Below are positions 1-9,000 of a stretch of 32,042 nt of DNA, one piece after another. Source of the stretch: JAYZAP01 sp964645285 (lineage in GTDB: Bacteria; Pseudomonadota; Alphaproteobacteria; JAAXGF01); assembly GCA_964645285.1 (NCBI GenBank), contig CAZYDR010000041.1, forward strand, positions 1 through 32,042, in the 5' to 3' direction. The stretch's first letter is position 1; every line of letters begins with the position of its first letter. The translations under genes were made by a program, and so were the position numbers. The notes below the pieces were generated by a model. The model saw only the letters and a list, made by a program, of their open reading frames with translations, made no database searches and had not been told where the DNA came from.

Positions 1-1
1 G

Positions 2-616
2 GTCAAGGTCCATGACGAGGCTCGAACCGATTATCTGACCACTCAGAAAGAACTGGTTCGCGCCCGCGCCCAGGTTGCCACCGCCGAGGCCCAGGTTGGC
101 GAGGCCGAAGCGGCGCGCCGCGAAATCACCATGCTCGAGCGCGAGCGCGAGACCCTCGAATTTCGTAAAATCGAGGTTCAGACCAGGATCGACCGACAAC
201 GCCTTGATGTGGCCGACAGGACCATAACCAGCCCGCTCAACGCCGTGGTCAGCCGCGCTTTCGTCGAAGTCGGCGAATATGTTAGGGCAGGCCAGCGCAT
301 CGCCCTGATTCATGACCCTGAGGCCATCTATATCCTGACCAACATTCGCGAGACCGATATTCGCAATGTCCATATCGGTCAGGAAGTAAGGCTCGAAATC
401 GACGCCTATCCCGACCGCCAGTTCCAGGGCCGGGTTGATATGATTACCCATGCCGCGACCAGCGAGTTCGCGTTGCTGCCCAATCCCAATCCCAGCGGCA
501 ACTTCACCAAGGTCACCCAGCGCATTCCCGTGCGTATCGCCATCGATCAGGAAGATGGTCTACTCAAGCCGGGGATGATGGTCGAGGTCTTTATCCGTGT
601 CAGTGACGACGACTGA
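2..616 (+). CDS. HlyD/EmrA-family membrane fusion protein (5' partial)
   Basis: This is the C-terminal two thirds or so of a periplasmic adaptor (membrane fusion protein) that links an inner-membrane pump to an outer-membrane channel. The open frame runs off the left edge, so the start, membrane anchor and first part of the hairpin are missing. The visible part begins in an Ala/Glu/Arg-rich alpha-helical hairpin (bases 2-220), then returns to the lipoyl-like domain (RTITSPLNAVVSR-type turn), followed by the beta-barrel segment with RAGQRIALIHDPEAIYI and PGMMVEVFIRV near the C-terminus, as in EmrA/HlyD proteins. It overlaps the next gene by 20 bp, an MFS pump, which is the EmrAB arrangement. 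The substrate cannot be read from sequence. Confidence 0.88.
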   Translation, partial: VKVHDEARTDYLTTQKELVRARAQVATAEAQVGEAEAARREITMLERERETLEFRKIEVQTRIDRQRLDVADRTITSPLNAVVSRAFVEVGEYVRAGQRIALIHDPEAIYILTNIRETDIRNVHIGQEVRLEIDAYPDRQFQGRVDMITHAATSEFALLPNPNPSGNFTKVTQRIPVRIAIDQEDGLLKPGMMVEVFIRVSDDD

Positions 617-2177
617 GGCGGCGGCTCCGGCGGCCCGGCCGGCTCACGAAGAGATAAACAAGTGGGGGGCGACGATCACCGTCACCCTGGGCATGATCGC
701 CACGATCATGGCCTCGACCATGATCAACGTCGCCATTGCCGATATCATGGGCGCCTATGGGGTTGGCCAGGACCGGGTCCACTGGCTGATGACCGGGTTC
801 CTCACGGCGACCACGGTTTGCATGCTGCTGAACGCCTGGTTCGTGCGCAACCTGGGACCGCGCAATACCTTTATCGTCGCTTCCGTGCTGTTCGCCATCT
901 CGTCGATCATGGGGCAAATGGCGCCGACCTTCGAGACGGTACTGCTGGCGCGGGTTATACAAGGCGGCACCGCCGGCTTGATCCAGCCTCTTGGCCTCAA
1001 TGTCATATTCATGGCGTTTCCGCTCCACGAGCGGGGCAAGGCCATGGGCATGTTCGGTTTAGGTGTCATGATCGGCCCGTCCATCGGCCCGGCCATCGGC
1101 GGCGTGATCGTCGATGTGGTCGATTGGCATTACGTCTTTACCGGGGCGTTGCCGTTCATGGCCGTGGGCGCTTTGATGGCGGCGCGCTATTTGCCGGGGC
1201 GTAGCGCCGATCTGCTCAAGGCGCGGCTCAATTGGATGAGCTTCCTGCTCGTTGCCGGGTCGGTGAGCACGTTCCTCAATGGCATTTCCAGCGGCCAGCG
1301 CGAAGGCTGGTCGTCGGTTACCGTGTTGTCGTTGTTGCTGTTCTCGGCGCTCGCCGCTATTGCCGTGGTTGAACTGGAATGCCGGACCAAATACCCGTTG
1401 CTCAACGTCCGCCTGTTCACCTACAGGACTTTTCTGGTGACCTCCCTGGTCGGTTTCATTTTCGGAGCCGGTATGTTCGGTACGTTTTACCTGATGCCGA
1501 TTTTCGTGCGTACCATACAGGGCTACACGGGCACCGAGACCGGCCTGTTGTTGCTGGTGGTGAATTTGCCGAGTTTTCCCATGTATCCCATTGCCGGATG
1601 GATTTCCCATCGCTTCAAAGCGGTCTATCCCATCGTTGCCGGCATGTCCCTGTTCGGCCTCTCGGCCTTTGCTCTCAGCTTCATCGATGTCAATACCGGG
1701 TTCTGGTACATGGGCCTGTGGGGGTCGCTGGCCATGGTTGGTCTGGCCCTGATCATGCCAGCCCTATCATCGGTGGCGTTGCAGGAACTTGACCGCGACC
1801 TGCTGCCCTATGGCGCCGGGACCCTGACGTTCATTCGCATGATGGGCGGCGCCATGGGGGTCAACTGCCTGGCCATTGTTCTTGAGTACCGGACGGCGCG
1901 CCACGGCGAGCTTTATGCCGCCACCCAGACCGCGGAAAGCGGTGCCACCGCTGATGTGCTGTTTCCGATCATGGACTTGTTGGCCGAGCACGGACTTACC
2001 TACGGTGAGCAATGGTCCATGGCTTATCTCTATCTTGGCCGCATGGTTGCCGCCCAGGCCAACTCTCTGGCTTTCCAGGACGCCTATATGGTGTTGACCG
2101 TGGCCTTTGCCGTCGCCATTGCCATAACGATCCTGGCCCTGCGCGGCGCCGGCGCCGTGGGGGCAAAGGTTTCTTAA
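597..2177 (+). CDS. DHA2-type MFS drug efflux transporter (EmrB-like)
   Basis: This encodes a 526-residue inner-membrane proton-coupled multidrug exporter of the 14-helix DHA2 branch. About 14 hydrophobic segments are visible. The MFS motif C region (GVMIGPSIGPAIGG, about residues 160-173) marks an antiporter, and the preceding ARVIQGGTAGLIQPLG stretch is typical of EmrB/QacA-like pumps. The GTG start at 597 is chosen because it lies inside the 3' end of the adaptor gene, so the two are translationally coupled. Adaptor plus DHA2 pump implies a tripartite efflux system; the outer-membrane TolC-like partner is not in this window. The substrate is unknown. Confidence 0.92.
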   Translation: MSVTTTEAAAPAARPAHEEINKWGATITVTLGMIATIMASTMINVAIADIMGAYGVGQDRVHWLMTGFLTATTVCMLLNAWFVRNLGPRNTFIVASVLFAISSIMGQMAPTFETVLLARVIQGGTAGLIQPLGLNVIFMAFPLHERGKAMGMFGLGVMIGPSIGPAIGGVIVDVVDWHYVFTGALPFMAVGALMAARYLPGRSADLLKARLNWMSFLLVAGSVSTFLNGISSGQREGWSSVTVLSLLLFSALAAIAVVELECRTKYPLLNVRLFTYRTFLVTSLVGFIFGAGMFGTFYLMPIFVRTIQGYTGTETGLLLLVVNLPSFPMYPIAGWISHRFKAVYPIVAGMSLFGLSAFALSFIDVNTGFWYMGLWGSLAMVGLALIMPALSSVALQELDRDLLPYGAGTLTFIRMMGGAMGVNCLAIVLEYRTARHGELYAATQTAESGATADVLFPIMDLLAEHGLTYGEQWSMAYLYLGRMVAAQANSLAFQDAYMVLTVAFAVAIAITILALRGAGAVGAKVS

Positions 2178-2201
2178 GTTATCGGCGCCTAAGCTGGGCC
2201 C

Positions 2202-2609
2202 ATGGCGCGCGTTCTGACATTGCTCATGGTTCTGCTGGCAACCCCGGTCGCCACGACCCTGCTGACGGTCACGGCCGATGACTGCGCCACCATCACCGCC
2301 CATGTGCCCGCCGACGATGTGGCGTATCAGCCGGATGCGGATGTCAATTACAATCCGTCGGGACAACTCAATATCGACCCCAACGATGTGGTCGTCAGTA
2401 TTGATATCGCGTTGCGCGCTACTGACGGCGTGGTCGGCGACGAGGCGGCCTTCATCGCCAATGGTGGCCAGATCGACATGTTTGGTGCCAACGCCAGCGT
2501 CGGCGTGGTGACCTTGCGGGACGGCGATGTCTATTTCGACGGACAGCGCATATCCGACCATCAGCAGACGGCGATCGCCGAGGCTTGTGCTGAACAGCAG
2601 GGCAATTGA
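2202..2609 (+). CDS. Small secreted protein of unknown function
   Basis: This is a 135-residue protein that I do not recognise by name. It starts with a classical signal peptide (MARVLTLLMVLLATPV, hydrophobic core to about residue 25), so it is probably exported to the periplasm. The mature part is acidic (many Asp) with two cysteines, one just after the predicted cleavage region (DDC) and one near the C-terminus (EAC), which could form a disulphide. The middle alternates short beta-like segments (VVVSIDIAL, VGVVTLRDGDVYFDGQRI). It begins 24 bp after the MFS gene on the same strand, without a clear Shine-Dalgarno sequence. Codon use resembles the neighbours, so it is likely a real gene rather than a chance ORF. 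Confidence 0.7.
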   Translation: MARVLTLLMVLLATPVATTLLTVTADDCATITAHVPADDVAYQPDADVNYNPSGQLNIDPNDVVVSIDIALRATDGVVGDEAAFIANGGQIDMFGANASVGVVTLRDGDVYFDGQRISDHQQTAIAEACAEQQGN

Positions 2610-2632
2610 GCGTTTAGAATTAAAATATCACC

Positions 2633-2660
2633 TTAATAAAGCCATATATCAATCTATAAT
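2633..2660 (+). promoter_or_regulatory. Candidate promoter in AT-rich stretch before proS
   Basis: The 159-bp gap between the small secreted protein and proS contains a strongly AT-rich segment (about 2617-2720) in otherwise GC-rich DNA. It holds a perfect TATAAT at 2655-2660 with a weak -35 match (TTAATA, 2633-2638, 16-bp spacer). This would drive the proS-lolC-lolD operon with a leader of about 100 nt. It rests on hexamer matching only. Confidence 0.4.
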
Positions 2661-2768
2661 ATAACAGTTATTAGCCTTCGCCATAATCGGTAAACGGGGA
2701 TTGTAATTGTTAGGGCCTTTGCCTACAGTCTCCCGGCCCTTGCCATCCCGCGCCAAGCCGGAGTTCCG

Positions 2769-4079
2769 ATGCGTCTATCCCAGTATTTCTTGCCGATCAT
2801 CAAGGAAAACCCTTCCGAGGCCCAGATTGTCTCCCATCGCCTGATGCTGCGGGCCGGCATGGTCCGCCAGTCGAGCGCCGGCATTTACTCGTGGTTACCT
2901 CTGGGCTATCGCGTGCTCAAGCGTATTGGGCAGGTTGTCCGCGAGGAGATGAACGCGGCCGGGTGCCACGAAGTGCTGATGCCGACCATCCAGCCGGCCG
3001 ATCTGTGGCGCGAAAGCGGGCGCTACGACGATTACGGTCCGGAAATGCTGCGTATCCGGGACCGGCACGACCGCGACATGCTCTATGGCCCGACCAACGA
3101 AGAGCAGATTACCGAGATTTTCAAGGCCGGGGTGCGGAGCTACCGCGACCTGCCGCGCAACCTCTATCATATCCAGTGGAAGTTCCGCGACGAGGTACGG
3201 CCCCGTTTTGGCGTCATGCGAGGCCGCGAATTCCTCATGAAGGACGCTTATTCCTTCGATCTCGACTTCGATAGCGCCAAGCGGTCCTATAACAAGATGT
3301 TCGTGGCCTATTTGCGGACCTACGCCCGCATGGGCCTCAAGGCCATCCCCATGGATGCCGACACCGGGCCCATCGGCGGCGATCTCAGCCACGAGTTCCT
3401 GATTCTCGCCGATACCGGGGAGAGCGCGGTCTATTGCCAGAAGGAACTGGTGGAGTACGACGTGCTGACCGACGATGTGGATTACGACGGCGATCTAGAA
3501 CCTATCGTTGAGCGCTGGACAAGCTACTACGCCGCCACCGACGACAAGCATGACGCCGCCCGCAGCCCGGTGCCGGAAAGCGAGTTGTTGACCGCCCGAG
3601 GCATTGAGGTCGGTCATATTTTCTACTTCGGCACCAAATATTCCGAACCCCTGGGCTGCGTTGTCGAGACCTCCGACGGCCCGACGGCCATTCATGGCGG
3701 CTCCTACGGCATCGGCGTATCGCGGCTGACCGGGGCGATCATCGAGGCGAGCCACGACGATGACGGTATCATCTGGCCCGATGCAGTGGCCCCGTTCGCT
3801 GCTGGCCTGCTCAACCTCAAGACCTCGGATGACGCCTGCACGGCGGCCTGCGACGCGCTTTATGCCACCTTGACCGCCGCCGGCGTCGAGGTCCTGTACG
3901 ACGACACCGATGACCGCGCCGGGGCTAAGTTCGCCACCATGGATTTGATCGGCTTGCCGTGGCAGGTGGCGATCGGTCCGCGCGGTGTCAAGAACGGTGT
4001 TGTCGAACTCAAGCGCCGCGCCACCGGCGAGCGCGAGGAGCTCTCGGCCGAGGCGGCGGTAGCACGCCTTACGGGCTGA
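2769..4079 (+). CDS. proS: Proline--tRNA ligase (short, editing-domain-free type)
   Basis: This is the class II aminoacyl-tRNA synthetase that charges tRNA-Pro in the cytoplasm. At 436 residues it matches the alphaproteobacterial ProRS, which lacks the roughly 180-residue editing insertion of the E. coli enzyme. Visible landmarks are the TNEEQITEIF segment (about residue 109), class II motif 2 around FRDEVRPRFGVMRGREF (from residue 139), motif 3 GGSYGIGVSRL (from about residue 310), and a C-terminal anticodon-binding domain with LIGLPWQVAIGPR. The ATG at 2769 gives the family N-terminus MRLSQYFLPIIKENP. lolC follows after 7 bp, so these are probably cotranscribed. Confidence 0.97.
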   Translation: MRLSQYFLPIIKENPSEAQIVSHRLMLRAGMVRQSSAGIYSWLPLGYRVLKRIGQVVREEMNAAGCHEVLMPTIQPADLWRESGRYDDYGPEMLRIRDRHDRDMLYGPTNEEQITEIFKAGVRSYRDLPRNLYHIQWKFRDEVRPRFGVMRGREFLMKDAYSFDLDFDSAKRSYNKMFVAYLRTYARMGLKAIPMDADTGPIGGDLSHEFLILADTGESAVYCQKELVEYDVLTDDVDYDGDLEPIVERWTSYYAATDDKHDAARSPVPESELLTARGIEVGHIFYFGTKYSEPLGCVVETSDGPTAIHGGSYGIGVSRLTGAIIEASHDDDGIIWPDAVAPFAAGLLNLKTSDDACTAACDALYATLTAAGVEVLYDDTDDRAGAKFATMDLIGLPWQVAIGPRGVKNGVVELKRRATGEREELSAEAAVARLTG

Positions 4080-4086
4080 ATTTCTT

Positions 4087-5334
4087 ATGTTTTCCGCCTT
4101 CGAATGGATGGTCGCGACGCGCTATTTGCGGGCCCGACGCCAGGAAGGCTTCGTCTCGGTCATCGCCATATTCTCGTTTCTCGGCATTACCCTCGGGGTC
4201 GCTGCCCTGATTATCGTCATGGCGGTGATGAACGGCTTTCGCCACGACCTGCTGGACCGCATCCTTGGGGTCAACGGCCATATCACCGTCTACGGCCACA
4301 ATGGCGAACTGGTTGACTATGAGCTGCTGACCGACGAGTTGCTGTTTGTCGACGGCGTCCAACGGGCGACACCGATCGTCGATGGCCAGGTGTTGGCTAC
4401 GTCCCAGCGAGGCTTGACCTCCGGCGCCCTGGTTCGCGGTGTGAGCGCGGCCGATCTCGGCGATCAGACCGTGGTCGCCAGGGCGATCACCACAGGCAGA
4501 TTAGACAGTTTCGCCGCCGGCGACGGGGTTTTGATCGGTCAACGCCTGGCCGAACGGCTGGGAATTCCCATCGGCGGCCGCATAACCCTGTTGTCGCCCA
4601 AGGGCATATCGACCGCCTTCGGCACGGTGCCGCGTAGCGCTGCCTACACGGTGGTCGGCACGTTCCATGTGGGCATGTACGAATACGATTCCAATTTCAT
4701 CTACATGCCCCTGGACATGGCTCAGATCTATTTCCGCCTCAAGGGCGCGGTGACCGGCATCGAACTCACCGTCGACGAACCCATGGCGGTGGCGGCGGTT
4801 GTCCCCGAGCTCAAACAGCTGATCGGCGCGCGCGGGCGAATCTGGGACTGGCAGCAGGCCAATGCCCAGTTCTTCGGCGCCATCGAGGTCGAGCGCAACG
4901 TCATGTTCCTCATTCTTGCCCTGATCATTGTGGTGGCCGCCTTCAATATTATTTCCAGCATGATCATGCTGGTGAAGGACAAGAGCCACGACATCGCCAT
5001 CCTGCGTACCATGGGGGCGACCAGGGCCACGGTGATGCGCATTTTCTTCCTCACCGGCGCCAGCATCGGCGTGTTGGGTACGACCATGGGGTTTGCCCTC
5101 GGCGTCGCCTTCGCGGCCAATATCGAAAGCATCCGCCAGTGGATCGAAGGGTTGACCGGGTTCGAGCTGTTCTCGGCCGAGATCTATTTCCTGTCCAAGC
5201 TGCCGGCCCGCATCGACAGTACGGAGACCGCGTTGGTGGTGGTCATGGCGCTGGTATTGTCGTTCCTCGCCACCATCTATCCGGCGTGGCGGGCGGCGCG
5301 GCTCGATCCGGTGGAGGCACTGCGTTATGAGTGA
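4087..5334 (+). CDS. lolC: Lipoprotein-releasing ABC transporter permease (LolC/LolE family)
   Basis: This is the inner-membrane permease that extracts mature lipoproteins and passes them to LolA for delivery to the outer membrane. It has 415 residues with the FtsX/MacB topology: one N-terminal transmembrane helix (about 20-45, preceded by the Lol-typical ATRYLRARRQEGF), a large periplasmic domain (about 45-265), then three transmembrane helices with the conserved IAILRTMGAT coupling segment and a C-terminal YPAWRAARLDPVEALRYE. Only one permease gene is present beside lolD, as in organisms where one protein replaces the LolC/LolE pair. The C versus E label is therefore a naming choice. It overlaps lolD by 8 bp. 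Confidence 0.94.
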   Translation: MFSAFEWMVATRYLRARRQEGFVSVIAIFSFLGITLGVAALIIVMAVMNGFRHDLLDRILGVNGHITVYGHNGELVDYELLTDELLFVDGVQRATPIVDGQVLATSQRGLTSGALVRGVSAADLGDQTVVARAITTGRLDSFAAGDGVLIGQRLAERLGIPIGGRITLLSPKGISTAFGTVPRSAAYTVVGTFHVGMYEYDSNFIYMPLDMAQIYFRLKGAVTGIELTVDEPMAVAAVVPELKQLIGARGRIWDWQQANAQFFGAIEVERNVMFLILALIIVVAAFNIISSMIMLVKDKSHDIAILRTMGATRATVMRIFFLTGASIGVLGTTMGFALGVAFAANIESIRQWIEGLTGFELFSAEIYFLSKLPARIDSTETALVVVMALVLSFLATIYPAWRAARLDPVEALRYE

Positions 5335-6007
5335 TGCGGCCCTGATCCTCGACAACGTAACCCGGGCCTTCATCCAGGGGAGCAAACGCCTCGAGGTGCT
5401 GCGCGGGGCAAACCTAACCCTCAAGGGCGGAGAACTGGTCGCGCTGGTCGGCCCGTCGGGGGCGGGAAAATCGACCTTGCTCCATGTCGCTGGCCTGCTC
5501 GAGCGGCCTGACGGCGGCGCGGTTACCATCGTCGGTGCTTCCTGCGGCGGCCTCGGCGATAATGAGCGCACCCGATTGCGCCGTGATACCCTAGGGTTCG
5601 TCTACCAGTCCCACCACTTGCTGCCGGAGTTCTCGGCCGTGGAGAACGTAATGCTGCCGCGCATGATTGCCGGGGTGAGCGCCAGTGAGGCCATCGAAAG
5701 GGCTATGGGGTTGCTGGCCGACCTCGGCCTTGAGGCCCGCGCCGGCCATCGCCCGGCGGAATTGTCCGGCGGCGAACAGCAGCGCGTGGCCATTGCCCGG
5801 GCGCTGGCCAACCAACCCAGCGTATTGCTGACCGATGAGCCCACGGGTAATCTTGATCACGACACCGCCCTCACCGTATTCGAGCAACTTGCCGCCGTGG
5901 TTCGGGGCAGCGGTGTGGCGGCCTTGGTAGCCACTCATAATCTCGAACTGGCGGGGCGAATGGATCGGGTCGTGGGTCTTGAAGAGGGACGCATCGTCGC
6001 TCAGTGA
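5327..6007 (+). CDS. lolD: Lipoprotein-releasing ABC transporter ATPase LolD
   Basis: This is the cytoplasmic ATPase subunit that powers lipoprotein release with the upstream permease. It has 226 residues, the normal size. Walker A is GPSGAGKST (residues 42-50), the ABC signature LSGGEQQR (146-153), Walker B VLLTDEPTG (from 166) and a switch histidine in ATHNLEL. The Q-loop appears as YQSHHLLPEF, typical of the LolD/MacB/FtsE branch. The start lies inside the permease gene (8-bp overlap), indicating translational coupling and the LolCDE operon. Confidence 0.96.
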   Translation: MSDAALILDNVTRAFIQGSKRLEVLRGANLTLKGGELVALVGPSGAGKSTLLHVAGLLERPDGGAVTIVGASCGGLGDNERTRLRRDTLGFVYQSHHLLPEFSAVENVMLPRMIAGVSASEAIERAMGLLADLGLEARAGHRPAELSGGEQQRVAIARALANQPSVLLTDEPTGNLDHDTALTVFEQLAAVVRGSGVAALVATHNLELAGRMDRVVGLEEGRIVAQ

Positions 6008-6014
6008 GACTGAG

Positions 6015-6038
6015 TTATCCACAATATCCTGTGGAAAT
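6015..6038. promoter_or_regulatory. Inverted pair of DnaA-box-like sites upstream of dnaE
   Basis: The short lolD-dnaE gap carries TTATCCACA at 6015-6023, an exact match to the classical DnaA box. Six bases later comes TGTGGAAAT (6030-6038), whose complement ATTTCCACA differs from the relaxed consensus TTWTNCACA at one position. The cores form a 6-bp inverted repeat (TCCACA/TGTGGA). The location just before dnaE suggests DnaA-linked control of the replicative polymerase. It could also be chance, or a weak hairpin. Confidence 0.5.
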
Positions 6039-6097
6039 CTCAAAATTGAACCGCTAGATATTGCCGTCGCCGCGCCCCTGTGTCACAGTCGCTGACC

Positions 6098-9000
6098 ATG
6101 TCACATGCCGACTTCGTTCATCTCCGGGTTCACTCCGCCTTTTCCCTGTCGGAAGGGGCAATCAAGATTCCCGGACTGGTCGAGCTATGCCGCAAACATG
6201 CCATGCCGGCGGTGGCGATTTCCGATACCGGCAACCTGTTCGGCGCCATGCAGTTCTCCGGCGCCTGCAGCAGCGCCGGTATCCAGCCTATTGTCGGCTG
6301 CCTGCTACCCCTGGCCCGCAATGATCAGACCCCGGTCAATGGGCGCCCCTTGGCGCCGGATGGCCTGCCGGTGTTGGCCCAGAACGAGACCGGCTACGGC
6401 AATCTGGTCAAGCTGGTCAGCAAAGCGTTCCTTGAGCCGGAGCCGGGCGAAGCCCCGCACATCACCTGGGATGATCTCGAGTCCCATTCCGAGGGGCTGA
6501 TCGCACTGACCGGCGGTCCTGGTGGCCCGGTCGGGCGGCTGTTGGGGGAAGCCCAGGCGCCGGCGGCCGAGGCCACATTGCAAAGGCTCGAGGGCATGTT
6601 CCCGGGTCGGCTCTATGTGGAACTCATGCGCCACGGCCTCGATGAGGAGAAGCGCATCGAGCCGGCGTTGATCGACATGGCCTACGCCCACGATCTGCCG
6701 TTGGTGGCGACCAACGACGTGTTTTTTACGGACACCACAATGTTCGAGGCCCACGAGGTGCTGCTGTGCATCGCCGAGGGCATGACCGTGAGCAATGACC
6801 AACGGCGCCAATTGTCGCCGGAGCACTACTTCAAGTCGCCGGCCGAAATGCGCGCCCTGTTCGCCGACCTGCCCGAGGCTATCGACAACACCATGGTTAT
6901 CGCCCGGCGCTGTGCCGTTGGCGTGCCAGCGCGCGATCCCATTCTTCCGCCTTTCCCGGTGAGCGGCGGGTTGAGCGAGTCCGACGCCCTGCGATCCCAG
7001 GCCGAGGCCGGTCTGGCCCAGCGCCTGGAGAGCGAGGTCTATACCCCGGACATGGACCAGGCGGCCCGCGACGAAGCCGCGACGCGCTATGGCGAACGTC
7101 TCGATTTTGAGCTCGGCGTCATCGCCAAGATGGATTACCCGGGCTATTTCCTGATCGTTGCCGAATTCATCCAATGGGCTAAGGGCGAGGGCATTCCGGT
7201 GGGGCCGGGCAGGGGTTCGGGCGCCGGGTCGGTCGTGGCCTGGGCCCTGACCATCACCGACCTCGACCCGTTGCGGTTCGGTCTGCTGTTCGAGCGGTTC
7301 CTCAATCCCGAACGCATCTCCATGCCTGACTTCGATATCGACTTCTGTGAAGACCGGCGGGATGAGGTGATCCGCCACGTCCAGCAGAAATACGGCCGCG
7401 AGCAGGTGGCGCAGATTATTACCTTCGGTTCGCTCCGCGCCCGCGCCGCCCTGCGCGACGTTGGCCGGGTGTTGGAAACGCCCTACGGTCAGGTCGACCG
7501 CATCTGCAAGATGGTGCCCAACAACCCGGCCAACCCGACGACCCTGGCCGAGGCTATCGAGAGCGAAGCGCAAATTCGCGATGCCCGCGACGAGGACGAG
7601 GCGGTAGCCCGTCTGCTCGGCATCGCCCTCAAGCTCGAAGGTCTCTACCGCCACGCCTCGACTCACGCTGCCGGGGTGGTCATCGGTGACCGACCGCTCG
7701 ACGATCTGGTGCCGCTCTATCGCGACCCGCGTTCAGACATGCCGGTGACCCAGTTCTCCATGAAGGACGTGGAGAAGGCCGGGCTGGTCAAGTTCGACTT
7801 CCTCGGGCTCAAGACCCTGACCGTGCTTGACCAGACCTGCCGACTGCTGTGCCAGCGAGATATCGAAATCGATCTGGCGGCACTGCCGCTGGATGACGCC
7901 GCCACATACGAGATGCTCGGGCGCGGCGATACGGTCGGCGTGTTCCAGCTTGAAGGCTCGGGCATGCGCGACGTGCTGACCAAACTCAAGCCCGACAGTT
8001 TCGAAGACATTATCGCCCTGGTCGCCCTCTACCGGCCAGGGCCCATGGACAACATTCCCAAGTACATCGCCTGTCGCCATGGGATCGAGCCGGTGGAATA
8101 TCCCCACCCCATGCTCGAGAACACCCTCAAGGAGACCGCCGGGGTCATCATCTACCAGGAACAGGTGATGGAGATTGCCCAGGTACTGTCCGGTTACACT
8201 CTGGGTCAGGCCGATATCCTGCGCCGCGCCATGGGCAAGAAAGACAAGGACGAAATGGCGGCCCAGCGGGACACTTTTGTGTCCGGCGCCATGACAAACG
8301 GTGTCGCCGAAGCCAAGGCGGGCAAGATTTTCGATCTGGTCGACAAGTTCGCCGGCTACGGCTTCAACAAAAGCCATGCCGCGGCCTATGCGCTGATCGC
8401 CTACCAGACCGCCTGGTTCAAGACCAACCACCCGGTCGAGTTTTTCGCTGCGTCCATGAGCCTGGAACTGGGCAACACGGATAAGCTCGGCATGTTCCGG
8501 CAAACCCTGATTGCCGCCGGCATCGAACTGCTGCCGCCGGACGTCAATCATTCGGGGGCGACCTTCACGGTTGAGTTCGACGGCGACGGCAAGGGGGCTG
8601 TTCGTTATGCCCTGGGCGCGATCAAGAATGTCGGCGCTCAGGCCATGAGCGCCCTGGCCAGGGAGCGTCAGGACAACGGCCTGTTCGAAGACCTGTTCGA
8701 TTTCGTTGGCCGGGTCGATCCGGGTGTCATCAACAAGCGCCAGATGGAAAATCTCGCCCAGGCCGGCGCATTCGACGCCCTAGAGCCTAATCGGCGGCGC
8801 GTCTTCGAGGCCGCCGAGGTGCTGATGCGCCATGCCAATGCCGCGGTCATTGAAAAGGCCAGTAATCAGGTCAACATGTTCGGCGGTGAAGACGGCCCGG
8901 CGGTACCCCTGGCTCCCGACCTTCCCGAAGTCAATGAATGGCCGCCCATGGCGCGTCTCCAGCGGGAATACGGTGCCATCGGTTTTTATCTCTCGGCCCA

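Noticed and set aside
4501..5571. 356-codon reverse-strand ORF over lolC/lolD
   Set aside because: Antisense shadow of two well-supported genes.
6305..7666. 453-codon reverse-strand ORF inside dnaE
   Set aside because: It is antisense to a complete, conserved dnaE and lacks recognisable domains; long shadow ORFs are expected from GC-rich third positions.
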